DNA of 64,000 bases, taken from JAJPKK01 sp963787675 (GTDB lineage: Bacteria; Pseudomonadota; Alphaproteobacteria; Rhizobiales; Xanthobacteraceae). A program made the translations under genes and the position numbers. The notes under the pieces are model-generated. The model ran no database searches. It was not told where the DNA came from and was given only the letters and a program-made list of their open reading frames with translations. Location: NCBI GenBank assembly GCA_963787675.1, contig CAWBDV010000007.1, forward strand, positions 372,001-436,000. The letters are read 5' to 3'. Below, piece by piece: positions 54,038 to 62,848 of this stretch (positions within the stretch are counted from its first letter, which is position 1; each line of letters begins with the position of its first letter).

Positions 54038-54900
54038 CCATCGACTTCGATCCGCGCGTCACGCCGGCGCGGCCTGATCTTGCCGCTCGCCATCTCGCTG
54101 GCCACGTGACCGCGGCGCGATTTGTCGATGGCGTCGAGCGTGAGGTTGCCGAGGCACAGGTGGCGGTGCGCCGGGAGCCTGCGCCCGATGCCCTGCTCGA
54201 TACCGAGGCCCTGCGCGGCGAGATCGTGACGATTTACGAGGAGAACGGCGAAGGCTGGTGCTGGGGACAGCTGGCGTCGGACGGCTACGTCGGCTGGCTG
54301 CCTGCGAATGCGCTGCGTCCGCGCGGGCCGGAGCCGACGCACCGCATCGCCGTGCTGCGGACGTTCATGTTTCCCGGCCGCTCGATTAAAGCGCCGCCCA
54401 TCGAGGCGCTCTCGCTCGGCTGCCGCGTCGCGGTCGCGCCGCGTCAAGCCGATCCGACCGGTCAGCTGGCGACACTTGCAAACGGCTTCTACGTGCCGGC
54501 CCGCCATCTTGCTCCGGTCGACACGACCGAGGATGATTTCGTCGCCGTCGCCGAGCGCTTTGTCGGCGTTCCTTATCTGTGGGGCGGCAAGACCAGTCTC
54601 GGGCTCGACTGTTCGGGCCTGGTGCAGGTTGCGCTTAACGCGGCCGGGATCGCCTGCCCGCGCGACAGCGACATGCAGGAAACAGCGATAGGTACTGCGC
54701 AGCCGGCGAATGATCTCGCCGGCTTACGGCGCGGCGACCTCGTATTCTGGAAGGGACACGTCGCGATCGTGCGCGACAACGCAACGCTCGTGCACGCGAA
54801 CGCCTTTCATATGGCCGTCGCGTTCGAGCCGGTGGCCGAGGCCGTCCCCCGCATTGCCGCCGCCGGCAGCGCCATCACCAGCATCAAGCGCATCGGGTAA
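54034..54900 (+). CDS. NlpC/P60 cysteine peptidase with SH3-like domains
   Basis: A 288-aa protein. Residues about 20-150 have two SH3b-type domains (EIVTIYEENGEGWCWGQLAS then DGYVGWLPA). The NlpC/P60 domain follows: VGVPYLWGGKTSLGLDCSGL with the nucleophile Cys, LRRGDLVFWKGHVAIVRDN with the His, and HANAFHMAVAFEPV with the third polar residue. It would cut peptidoglycan stem peptides such as gamma-D-Glu-diaminopimelate bonds. There is no signal peptide, as in DipM-unrelated cytosolic recycling enzymes like YkfC. ATGA overlap with the aminopeptidase supports murein-peptide recycling. Confidence 0.93.
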   Translation: MTIDFDPRVTPARPDLAARHLAGHVTAARFVDGVEREVAEAQVAVRREPAPDALLDTEALRGEIVTIYEENGEGWCWGQLASDGYVGWLPANALRPRGPEPTHRIAVLRTFMFPGRSIKAPPIEALSLGCRVAVAPRQADPTGQLATLANGFYVPARHLAPVDTTEDDFVAVAERFVGVPYLWGGKTSLGLDCSGLVQVALNAAGIACPRDSDMQETAIGTAQPANDLAGLRRGDLVFWKGHVAIVRDNATLVHANAFHMAVAFEPVAEAVPRIAAAGSAITSIKRIG

Positions 54901-55066
54901 GATGGTGGGTACCGTCACGGTCTGCCTTGCGCGGCGTCGTGTCCCCGTTAACGTACCAGGAGCTTGCGGCGGTTCGGCTGCGAACTAAGTCGTCGCCTCG
55001 TTTTGGCTTCTTCACGAACGTGTATGATCGATCGCTGGCGGCAATTCGCACCACTGGGGGATCTAG

Positions 55067-57559
55067 GTGAAATCGTATTCCACTCAGGTTCAGTGGAATG
55101 ATAACTCCGATGATGGAGCGGGGCAGGACCTTTATGGATTGGAAAATGAAGTCACGATTCCGGCTGATTTTGCCAATCCCTTTCTGAATTTTTTCGGGTT
55201 GAACAACGTCAACGAAACGTTCGCGAATACGATCGGCTCTGCGAGCGATGTTTCGCCCGGGTCGACCTCTTCGCCGCCGACCGTTGGTGCGGCATCGCCG
55301 ATGGCGGAACTGGTCGGCTCTTCGGCCATGCTTGATAGTACCATTGGCGCGAGCGGCGCCACCGCCGCGCAGGTGCAGCAGGCTATCGGTGAAAGCGGTC
55401 TTGCCGTCACCGGTGCCGGTATCAAGGTCGGCGTTCTGTCCGACAGCTTCAACGACCTCGGCGGCGCCGCTGCGGACGAAGCCGACGGGGCGCTGCCGTC
55501 GAGCGGCGTGACAGTGCTCAGCGACTTGTCGGCGGGCGGCACCGACGAGAGTCGCGCGATGCTGCAAGTCGTGCACGACGTTGCGCCTGGCGCGAGCCTC
55601 TACTTCGCCACCGCATTCGGCAGTGAGACTGAGTTCGCCGACAACATCCTCGCGTTGGCCGCTGCCGGCTGCAAGGTCATCTGCGATGACGTGAGCTACT
55701 ACGACGAGCCATTTTTCCAAAACGGTGTCGTCGCACAGGCAATCGAGACCGTCGAACAAGAAGGAGTGATTTATCTCACCGCGGCCGGCAACAATGCGAG
55801 CAACGCCTATCAAAATACGTGGAGTCCGATTAACAGCACGTCGTTTGACGGAAAGACGCTTACCGACACCGAGAACTTCGGCAGCAGTGCCAAGCCTTCA
55901 GCGATCCAAACCGTCACCATAGGCGGAAGCTCGAGTGACGAGGTCCCGCTGCTGCTCGAGTGGAATCAGCCTTACGGACAAGCAACGTCCGATCTCGCGG
56001 TCCTGGTCTTTCAAGGTAAGAACTATCTTGGCGAGGTCACCAATGCGGATGACGGTGAGGCGACCAACCCTTGGGTAGGCGTTCTCCTCCAGGGCGGAAC
56101 GACATACCAGATCGCGATTGAGAATCTCTCGGGTCCCGATCCCGGGCTGATCAAGGAGATTGCAGCCGGCGACGGCATCCCGATCAAGATCAGTGTTCCT
56201 TTTTCGATCACCGGTTCGAACGTGGGCACGGTGTTCGGTCACGCGATGTCGCCCGACGCGATTACGGTCGGTGCGGTTGACAGTGCCGATACGCCGGCGT
56301 TCGGCGTCAATCCGGCCCAGAGCGAATCGTTCTCCTCATCTGGCGCGGGCACGGAACTCCTGTTTGCCGACAACGGCACCGCGCTCGCGACGCCGGAAAG
56401 TCTGAGCCCGGTGACGCTCTCCGGCGTCGACGGCATCAACACGACCCTGAGCGGCGGCCTCGACGATTTCGTCGGCACGTCGGCGGCGACACCGTCAGTG
56501 GCCGGGGTCGTTGCGCTGATGTTGCAGGCGGACCCAAATCTGACGCCCGCGCAGGTCAAGGCAATGCTGACCGAATCGGCGACTTCGTTCGGCAATTCAT
56601 CGGTCAGCGGCGCTGGTCTGGTGAACGCCGACGCGGCAGTTGCGTTTGCGACGCAAGCCGAGGCTCAGGTCGGATCGGCTTGCTATTGCCGCGGCACGCT
56701 GATCTTGACCGACCGCGGCGAAATTCCGGTCGAAGAGTTGCGCATCGGCGACCGGCTGGTGACGATCTCGGGTGATACGAAGCCGATCAAATGGATTGGG
56801 CAGCGCAGCTATACAGGGCGGTTTGCGCTGGGTCGAAGAGACATTCTGCCGATCTGCATCAGGGCCGGCGCACTCGGCGAGCAAACCCCGCGTCGCGATC
56901 TTTGGATTTCGCCGCACCACGCGATGTTCCTGGACGGCGTGCTGATCGAGGCCAAGGACCTCATCAATGGGGTCTCAGTAGTGCAAGCTCCTTCGGTTGA
57001 GAAGGTCGAATATTTCCACCTCGAGCTTGACGATCACGACGTGATCTTTGCCGAAGGCGCGCTCTCGGAAAGCTACATCGACGACGATAATCGCGGCCTG
57101 TTTCACAATGCGAGCGAATTTCATGCCCTCTACCCCGATCGTGTGAACACCCAGGCGCGATATTGCGCGCCACGGTGCGCGGAGGGTTACGAGGTCGAGG
57201 CGGCGCGGCGACGCATCGACGCGCGGGCTGGATTGCGGACCACAGCGCGCCTGCCCGCACTACGGGGCTACGTCGACGCGGTGGGTGCCCGCAGCGTTGC
57301 CGGCTGGGCGCAAAACATCGAACATCCCGATGCACCGGTTTGTCTTGATGTCTACGTCGCTGGTGAACTCATCGGACGCGTGCTCGCGAACCGCTACCGC
57401 GCCGACCTGGCGCGCGCCGGCATTGGCAGCGGCTGGCATAGTTTCGAGTTCATGTTGTCGTCCAACCTGGCGGAGGGATCGGCGATCGTGGTCCGGCGCT
57501 CGCTTGACGGCGCCGAATTGCAACGCGTCTGTCATCCTGCTCGCCTCCGCCGAGGTTGA
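55067..57559 (+). CDS. Subtilase-like serine peptidase fused to a Hint domain
   Basis: An 830-aa protein. The peptidase part (about residues 90-530) has Asp126 in KVGVLSDSFNDLGG, GGTDESRAMLQVVHDVAPGA with Asp160/Glu161 and His170, IYLTAAGNNASNAY, and the Ser472 box FVGTSAATPSVAGVVALML; no usual HGTxVAG box is seen, so the triad is not certain. From Cys539 a Hint domain follows: CYCRGTLILTDRGEIPVEEL then RIGDRLVTISG, WISPHHAMFLDGVLIEAKDL, and FHLELDDHDVIFAEG. The end (about 745-830) is a GWA-type beta module, GYVDAVGARSVAGWAQNIEH. No signal peptide, so export may be type I. GTG 55067 follows GGGGG. Confidence 0.85.
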   Translation: MKSYSTQVQWNDNSDDGAGQDLYGLENEVTIPADFANPFLNFFGLNNVNETFANTIGSASDVSPGSTSSPPTVGAASPMAELVGSSAMLDSTIGASGATAAQVQQAIGESGLAVTGAGIKVGVLSDSFNDLGGAAADEADGALPSSGVTVLSDLSAGGTDESRAMLQVVHDVAPGASLYFATAFGSETEFADNILALAAAGCKVICDDVSYYDEPFFQNGVVAQAIETVEQEGVIYLTAAGNNASNAYQNTWSPINSTSFDGKTLTDTENFGSSAKPSAIQTVTIGGSSSDEVPLLLEWNQPYGQATSDLAVLVFQGKNYLGEVTNADDGEATNPWVGVLLQGGTTYQIAIENLSGPDPGLIKEIAAGDGIPIKISVPFSITGSNVGTVFGHAMSPDAITVGAVDSADTPAFGVNPAQSESFSSSGAGTELLFADNGTALATPESLSPVTLSGVDGINTTLSGGLDDFVGTSAATPSVAGVVALMLQADPNLTPAQVKAMLTESATSFGNSSVSGAGLVNADAAVAFATQAEAQVGSACYCRGTLILTDRGEIPVEELRIGDRLVTISGDTKPIKWIGQRSYTGRFALGRRDILPICIRAGALGEQTPRRDLWISPHHAMFLDGVLIEAKDLINGVSVVQAPSVEKVEYFHLELDDHDVIFAEGALSESYIDDDNRGLFHNASEFHALYPDRVNTQARYCAPRCAEGYEVEAARRRIDARAGLRTTARLPALRGYVDAVGARSVAGWAQNIEHPDAPVCLDVYVAGELIGRVLANRYRADLARAGIGSGWHSFEFMLSSNLAEGSAIVVRRSLDGAELQRVCHPARLRRG

Positions 57560-57568
57560 TTCGCTGCG

Positions 57569-58402
57569 ATGGCCACGCGGGACATGCCCTCGAACGGCTC
57601 CCCGCGTACGATCGTCATCACCGGTGCGTCGAGCGGCATCGGTGAGGCGCTGGCGCTTCGTTATGCGCGCGACGGGGCGCGGCTGGCGCTTCTCGGCCGC
57701 AATCCCGAGCGCCTCGAAGCGGTGGCAGCGGCGTGCCGACGCACCGCCGCTGATGTTCGGACCGCGACGATCGACGTGCGCAGCCGCGACGAACTGCGCG
57801 CGTGGCTTGAAGCGTTCGACGCAGACGCTCCGGTGGACCTCCTGGTCGCTAATGCCGGCGTCTTAGCCGGGACGTCCACCGATGGCGCGATCGAATCAGC
57901 CGACGACAGCTACACACTTCTCGAAACGAATCTGCTCGGAGTCATCAATACGATCTATCCGCTGCTCGACCGCATGATGTCGCGCAATCGAGGCCAGATC
58001 GGCATCGTGGCGTCGATTGCGGCGTTCGTCCCGCTTCCGGACGCACCGAGCTATTGCGGCAGCAAGGCGGCACTTCTCAACTACGGCGTGGCACTGCGGC
58101 ATCTGATGCGGCCGCGCGGGGTCGACGTCAGTGTGATCTGTCCCGGTTACATAACGACGCCGATGCTGCAGCAGGAAACCGGCTGGAAGCCGTTCGAAGT
58201 ATCGGTCGAGCGAGCAGCCGAGCTGATCCATCGCGGCCTGTCGCGCAGGCGCGCCGTCATTGCCTTTCCGTTTCTGCTCGCGCTCACGGCACGCATCGGC
58301 GGACTTTTGCCGGATTGGGCGCAGCGCATCGTTCTGGTCGCATTCCGCTTTAACGTGAGGCCGCGCACGGTCGCCAAGGCGCCGACGACTGATTCTCAGT
58401 GA
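57569..58402 (+). CDS. Short-chain dehydrogenase/reductase
   Basis: A 277-aa classical SDR. The NAD(P) loop is IVITGASSGIGEALALRYAR, then LLGRNPERLEAV, the structural LLVANAGVLAG, and the catalytic SIAAFVPLPDAPSYCGSKAA (Ser, Tyr-x3-Lys). VDVSVICPGYITTPMLQQET follows. The C-terminal hydrophobic segment AVIAFPFLLALTARIGGLLP suggests membrane contact, as in lipid-active SDRs. It starts ten bases after the Hint protein stop, though a functional link is not evident; it may belong with the lipid-type genes to its right. Confidence 0.92.
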   Translation: MATRDMPSNGSPRTIVITGASSGIGEALALRYARDGARLALLGRNPERLEAVAAACRRTAADVRTATIDVRSRDELRAWLEAFDADAPVDLLVANAGVLAGTSTDGAIESADDSYTLLETNLLGVINTIYPLLDRMMSRNRGQIGIVASIAAFVPLPDAPSYCGSKAALLNYGVALRHLMRPRGVDVSVICPGYITTPMLQQETGWKPFEVSVERAAELIHRGLSRRRAVIAFPFLLALTARIGGLLPDWAQRIVLVAFRFNVRPRTVAKAPTTDSQ

Positions 58403-58410
58403 GAACGCTA

Positions 58411-58496
58411 GTAGCCCGGATGAGCGCAGCGATATCTGGGGACGGCAGTGCGGCGGGCCACAGAGCCGCGGATTTCGCTGCGCTCATCCGGGCTAC
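58411..58496. repeat. Palindromic intergenic repeat, type A copy 2
   Basis: GTAGCCCGGATGAGCGCAGC at 58411 and the inverted GCTGCGCTCATCCGGGCTAC ending at 58496. It has the same plan as the copy at 30961-31047 (arms TAGCCCGGATG...), with one base less in the arm. It lies between convergent SDR and DUF3108 genes. Confidence 0.85.
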
Positions 58497-58511
58497 GATT
58501 CTTGCCGCTTG

Positions 58512-59345
58512 CTAACAACTCGCCGTTTCGAAACGCGTGGCCGCGAGCACTGCCGTGCCGATTGCGGTCGGAACCGTGATGCGCACAACGGCCAAGAGGC
58601 GCGTGCCTGCGATCGGCGCGAACCACATCTCCATGTTGTGGTTTCTTTCCAGATAGCTGACGCGGAAGTTGCCGGGGATGTAGCCGCCGATCGGCCGATA
58701 AATCATTCCGCACACCACCGCGGGTCCTTGGTATCCGGTCTCCGCCTTGACGTTGTCCATGCGTTTGAATGACAGCGTCACGTCGAAGCGGTGGCTGCCG
58801 TCGAAAATCGGCAGCGTATGTTTACAGGCCGAGGGAGTGAGCAACTCTCCTGTCCCCGGCACTGGGATCAGGCCCGCGGTCAGCGGATCGACCACGCCGC
58901 GAAGATGAGTGGGGCTGACCGGAACGAGTTGTGGCGTTACGGAGGCCGGCGGCTTGGTTTCGAACTCGCTCACCGCGCCGTTCTGAAACATCATATGGAC
59001 GTCTTCGACTTCTTCATCGGAGGAGAAGTTCGCCGTGTAGCCGGCCGGCGCAAGGCGCGCCTGGGCGAGCATACCGCGCGTGCTCGCCGCGATGTCGCTG
59101 CCAAGAATGAGGCGCCAAGCACCAAAGAAACGGCCGTTTGATTTTGCCGAATACCGATCCTTGCCGATCTCGACGTCCCATTCGCCTTCGCCGATGGGGA
59201 TGCTCGCAATCGAGAGCGCATAACGGGCGCTGAGTTTCGACTGTGCCTGTGCGGCGCCACAGAGCGGCAACAGCGCGAGCGTTGCAGCGAAGCCAAGGAT
59301 TGCGATCCGCAAGGTAACTCGGGCGAATATCACCTCATGATTCAT
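58512..59345 (-). CDS. DUF3108 family exported protein
   Basis: A 277-aa protein with a signal peptide (LGFAATLALLPLCGAAQAQ). The DUF3108 pattern is visible: LSARYALSIASIPIGEGEWD, GRFFGAWRLILGSDIAASTR, FDGSHRFDVTLSFKRMDNVK, VVCGMIYRPIGGYIPGNF and NMEMWFAPIAGTRLLAVVRI. Members are periplasmic proteins tied to cell-envelope lipids but not well characterised. Its start overlaps the upstream acyltransferase stop (ATGA), so it is the last gene of a four-gene operon. Confidence 0.9.
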   Translation of the reverse strand: MNHEVIFARVTLRIAILGFAATLALLPLCGAAQAQSKLSARYALSIASIPIGEGEWDVEIGKDRYSAKSNGRFFGAWRLILGSDIAASTRGMLAQARLAPAGYTANFSSDEEVEDVHMMFQNGAVSEFETKPPASVTPQLVPVSPTHLRGVVDPLTAGLIPVPGTGELLTPSACKHTLPIFDGSHRFDVTLSFKRMDNVKAETGYQGPAVVCGMIYRPIGGYIPGNFRVSYLERNHNMEMWFAPIAGTRLLAVVRITVPTAIGTAVLAATRFETASC

Positions 59346-60262
59346 TGGCGCGTGTCCCGCAGTTCCTGGGTGGAGGGATCCAACGCCGTCCGATCCGCCA
59401 AGATTTGCCGGAAGCGTTCGGCAAAACGCATGAGGGGCGCTCCGTCGATGATGTCATGATCGATGCTCAGATTCAGATGGATGATCTCGCGCTCGATCGG
59501 TCGGCCCTCATGGAGGATAGCTCTCTTTTCAATGGTGCCGATGGTCAGGGTCAGCGACATCGGCGTGATCGGCACGCCGACGGCGCGGCCAGAGGTATAC
59601 ATGCCCATCGACGAGACTCCGGCGGTGCCGGCCAGATCCTTGAACCAATAAGGATTGCGCCGTACGAAGAACCACAGGATCTTTCGCAGGAACGCCGGGA
59701 GGCGGAAAAACTGCATCTCGAGCGCGCTCATGGGGCCATCGGTTCCGAGCGGCCGCTCGCGCGCAGCGCGAAGCTCGCGGTGGATGTCGTAGATGGTCTT
59801 CTGTTGCGCCGCCCGCAGAACATAGAAGACCGGGATTGCCTCCCCTTCCCATTCCCGTTCGATCATGAAGGCAAGATCGACGTCATCGAATGCGATCAGC
59901 CGTTTGCGCCCAAGCCGGTAGGCCTGCATCCGCTTGTCGGCGGCAATGGCACTGGCGAAGCTCTTGGCGATGTAGCTCGTCAATGATACCGGCTCGCCGC
60001 CGTGCTGGCGCAGCGCCGCGATTTCCTCTCTCACCCCGCTGATGTCGGCATCGACGATAATGTGCGCAATTTGCTTGCGGCGACCCTCGGCGAGCACGTC
60101 AAGAACGAAATTACGCAGCTTTGGATAGGAATAGATTTTGCCCTGTGACTGCGGCATCCGCAGCTGGTCGATCAACTGGGACAGGATGAGGCGCCACCGG
60201 CCAGGGGCCGGCGGGGTCACGAGTTGCTCCTGGTCGCTGCGGTCAACCATCCCCGTGAACAT
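59342..60262 (-). CDS. 2-oxoacid dehydrogenase E2-like acyltransferase without lipoyl domain
   Basis: A 306-aa protein with the chloramphenicol-acetyltransferase-like fold of E2 enzymes. The catalytic motif LSIDHDIIDGAPLMRFAERF keeps the His and Asp of DHxxxDG. Upstream signs are KIYSYPKLRNFVLDVLAEGR, VSLTSYIAKSFASAIAADKR and GVSSMGMYTSGRAVGVPITP. The lipoyl and E1-binding domains of real E2 are missing, so it probably moves acyl groups from CoA or a carrier protein. It lies between an ABC exporter and DUF3108 in one operon, which suggests a lipid acyl transfer. ATG 60262 lies four bases after the permease stop. Confidence 0.86.
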   Translation of the reverse strand: MFTGMVDRSDQEQLVTPPAPGRWRLILSQLIDQLRMPQSQGKIYSYPKLRNFVLDVLAEGRRKQIAHIIVDADISGVREEIAALRQHGGEPVSLTSYIAKSFASAIAADKRMQAYRLGRKRLIAFDDVDLAFMIEREWEGEAIPVFYVLRAAQQKTIYDIHRELRAARERPLGTDGPMSALEMQFFRLPAFLRKILWFFVRRNPYWFKDLAGTAGVSSMGMYTSGRAVGVPITPMSLTLTIGTIEKRAILHEGRPIEREIIHLNLSIDHDIIDGAPLMRFAERFRQILADRTALDPSTQELRDTRQ

Positions 60263-60266
60263 GCAC

Positions 60267-61382
60267 TCACAGACGCCGTAGCGCTTCGGCCGGTACCATC
60301 CGCACGGCCCGCCACGCCGGGAACAGCGCCCCGAAAATGCATAGCGCAACGGCGGCCGTGAGCACGGGTACGATCAGCCGGGCGCTCGGCTTGAACGAGA
60401 TGAGATTGCCGATGGCCGGAATGTGGGGAAACGCGAAGGCGGCAAAAAGGCTCAACAGCAACCCGAGCGCGCAGCCGATCACGCACATCACGATCCCCTC
60501 GACGACAATGGACATCATGATGCGTCCGTTGCTCCAACCGATCGCGGCGAAGATGCCGATCTCGCGCGTGCGCTCCTGCGTCGCCATGATGAGGGCGTTG
60601 AGCACGTTGAGCGCGCTCATGGCGACGGCGATGATCGCGACCGCGAGCGAGACCGCTTCGAGAATTGCAAAGTTGCGGTCGTTGTCGAGCACCTCGTTCG
60701 CCGTCGCGACGGTGAGATTGCCGAGCGCCTCGATCGCGCTTCGCACCCGGTTAAGCTCGGCGCGCCCTGCCGCGTGGTCGACATTGACGTGAATGATAGT
60801 GACCTGGTCCGGCCGATAGCTCGCTTCCTGCAGGTCGACGAGCGGTACCAGTACCAGCCCACGATTGACGATCGTGGTGTAATTCGCGATGCCGATCACG
60901 CGAAAATTCTTGTCGAGCAGTTCCAATTCGTCGCCGAGCTTCTTGCCAAGCGTTGCCGCGGCCGTGTCGCCGAGGACCACGACATGGCGCTCGGCCGCGG
61001 TCGGCACCCGGCCCTCGCGCAGCGGAACTTTCTGCCACAGGTAGCTGCCGTCCGGCCAACCGAGGGTCAGGACGGCATTGATCCCGCTCGTCGCAAACGT
61101 CGCCATCTCGCCGGACACCCGCGCGACGCCAGGGATCGCTGCCACGCGGGCGATGGTCTGTTCGGGGATGAAGCCGCCGAAAATATCGGAGGCGCCCTTC
61201 TGCATGACCACGAGATCGTCGCCGATCTCGTCCATGCCCTCGCGCGTGCTGTCCTGGATGCTGCGCGACAGCGTAATCAACGCGAGCGCGCTGCCGACCG
61301 CCAAGCCGATCCCGAGGATCGACAGGCTGGTGCGGACCGGCCGCCGCTTGAGATTGCGTAATGCAAGACCGAAGAGGTTCAT
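60267..61382 (-). CDS. ABC transporter permease, FtsX/MacB/LolC-like
   Basis: A 371-aa permease with helix 1 (LSILGIGLAVGSALALITLS), a large periplasmic MacB-type domain (about residues 45-235, with SDIFGGFIPEQTIARVAAIP and GLVLVPLVDLQEASYRPDQV), then three helices; FtsX motif EIGIFAAIGWSNGRIMMSIV. It lies 24 bases after the ATPase gene. LolCDE/MacB-type exporters move lipids, lipoproteins or peptides from the outer face of the inner membrane. Confidence 0.94.
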   Translation of the reverse strand: MNLFGLALRNLKRRPVRTSLSILGIGLAVGSALALITLSRSIQDSTREGMDEIGDDLVVMQKGASDIFGGFIPEQTIARVAAIPGVARVSGEMATFATSGINAVLTLGWPDGSYLWQKVPLREGRVPTAAERHVVVLGDTAAATLGKKLGDELELLDKNFRVIGIANYTTIVNRGLVLVPLVDLQEASYRPDQVTIIHVNVDHAAGRAELNRVRSAIEALGNLTVATANEVLDNDRNFAILEAVSLAVAIIAVAMSALNVLNALIMATQERTREIGIFAAIGWSNGRIMMSIVVEGIVMCVIGCALGLLLSLFAAFAFPHIPAIGNLISFKPSARLIVPVLTAAVALCIFGALFPAWRAVRMVPAEALRRL

Positions 61383-61406
61383 GGGGTGGCACTCACGTCG
61401 CGGAAC

Positions 61407-62189
61407 TCAGCCCGCAGGGTTCACGAGCTTGGCGCTGATCGGAGCTGTCACGGCGGCCTGACGGATATCTTCGACGATCACGCCGTCCCGGATGCGCACG
61501 CGGCGCGGGCAACGCGCGGCCAATGAGTCGTCGTGCGTGACCAGGATCAGCGTCATCGCATTTTTTTCGCGCAGCCGGAACAGGAGGTCGGTAACGTTGG
61601 TCACGCTGACGCTGTCGAGATTTCCGGTCGGCTCATCGGCGAGCAGCAGCTTCGGTTCGTTGACGATCGCGCGCGCAATCGCGACGCGTTGCCGCTCGCC
61701 GCCGGAGAGTTTGGTGGTCAGGTGATGCATGCGCGTAGCGAGCCCGACATGGTCGAGCACGATCGCGGCGCGGGCGGTGCGGCGCTTGCCGGAAAGGCCG
61801 TGGCCGAGCAAGGCGAGCTCGACGTTCTCGATCGCGGTCAGCGTCGGGATCAGGTTGAATTCCTGGAAGACGATGCCGATGCTGTCGCGTCTCAGACGTG
61901 CCCAGGCTGCAGGCGTCCGCAGCGGCTGTCCTTCCCACAACACTGTCCCGGTGGTGGGATAATCGATGCCGCACAGAAGATTGACGAGGCTGCTCTTTCC
62001 GCTGCCGCTCGCGCCGACGATCGCGACGCAATCGCCGGCCTCGATCTCAAGATCGATATTGCGGAGCGCCGCGATGGCCCCGCCGTCGTAAAATCGACTG
62101 ATGCCGCGCAGCGCAATCAACGGTTGCGAAGCCTCTTCGGCCGCCGGCTCGGGGCCGGCGTTCCGCGTTGCGCTTTTGATCATCCGCAC
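61407..62189 (-). CDS. ABC transporter ATPase, LolD/MacB-like
   Basis: A 260-aa ATPase. Walker A is VAIVGASGSGKSSLVNLLCG, Q-loop FQEFNLIPTLTAIENVELAL, signature KLSGGERQRVAIARAIVNEP, Walker B LLLADEPTGNLDSVSV, and H-loop LVTHDDSLAARCPRRV. The pattern belongs to the LolD/MacB (type VII) group, matching the FtsX-type permease next to it. First gene of the operon. Confidence 0.96.
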   Translation of the reverse strand: MRMIKSATRNAGPEPAAEEASQPLIALRGISRFYDGGAIAALRNIDLEIEAGDCVAIVGASGSGKSSLVNLLCGIDYPTTGTVLWEGQPLRTPAAWARLRRDSIGIVFQEFNLIPTLTAIENVELALLGHGLSGKRRTARAAIVLDHVGLATRMHHLTTKLSGGERQRVAIARAIVNEPKLLLADEPTGNLDSVSVTNVTDLLFRLREKNAMTLILVTHDDSLAARCPRRVRIRDGVIVEDIRQAAVTAPISAKLVNPAG

Positions 62190-62848
62190 GCAATCCCCCT
62201 TTACTCAACGCACCCAGGTCGCAGCCGCTGCCGCGCGTCGTGATGCAAAGCAAAATGCACAGTGTTGAGGCAATTTAAAGAAATCATAGAAATGACCATG
62301 GCCACATCTGCGGCAGATTATGGTTAATGCCAGCGCGGCAGCGACCCGGTGCTACTTGGCAAAAAGCTTTGGTGGATTGACGAAAATAAATAAATAGTCA
62401 TGTAGCTCTCTCCGGGAGCATCACCAACTCTTGCACCAAGTAACAACGACACTTGCGACGACCTCAACAATTGTCTGAACAACAGCTTTTCATTTACACT
62501 GCCACATAAACGATATATGGACGTTAACACCGATTGAAACCGGGCAAGATGATCCGGGCAGTCGGGAATAGTCCCCAGGGGGCGAAGTGCTGGCTGAGTG
62601 TTGCGCGGGCGCGAGAGCCGGTGAATCCGTCAAGCCGCAACGGCGACGATGGGCTGGCACCGATAATCTCGCCGAGCAAATGTTTGCGCGACCTGCGTTG
62701 CAGGTGAGCGGCCGGTTCAGTCCGGACCCGCAGCGGCGCGCTATTCGCTTTCCAACAAGACGTCTTCGATCGGCCCTGCTGCTTCGTGCGCGGCAGGCCC
62801 GAATATCCCAAAAAGATGCGGCGTTAATCAGGCCAAGAGGTGCGCACC
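62190..62848. other. Long divergent promoter region before the synthase gene
   Basis: About 660 bases between the ABC operon and the plus-strand synthase. The part at 62250-62530 is AT-rich for this genome; the rest is GC-rich. Frames around 62524-62856 on both strands have no conserved feature. I looked for a small acyl-carrier-protein gene (DSL motif) and did not find one. Confidence 0.4.
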
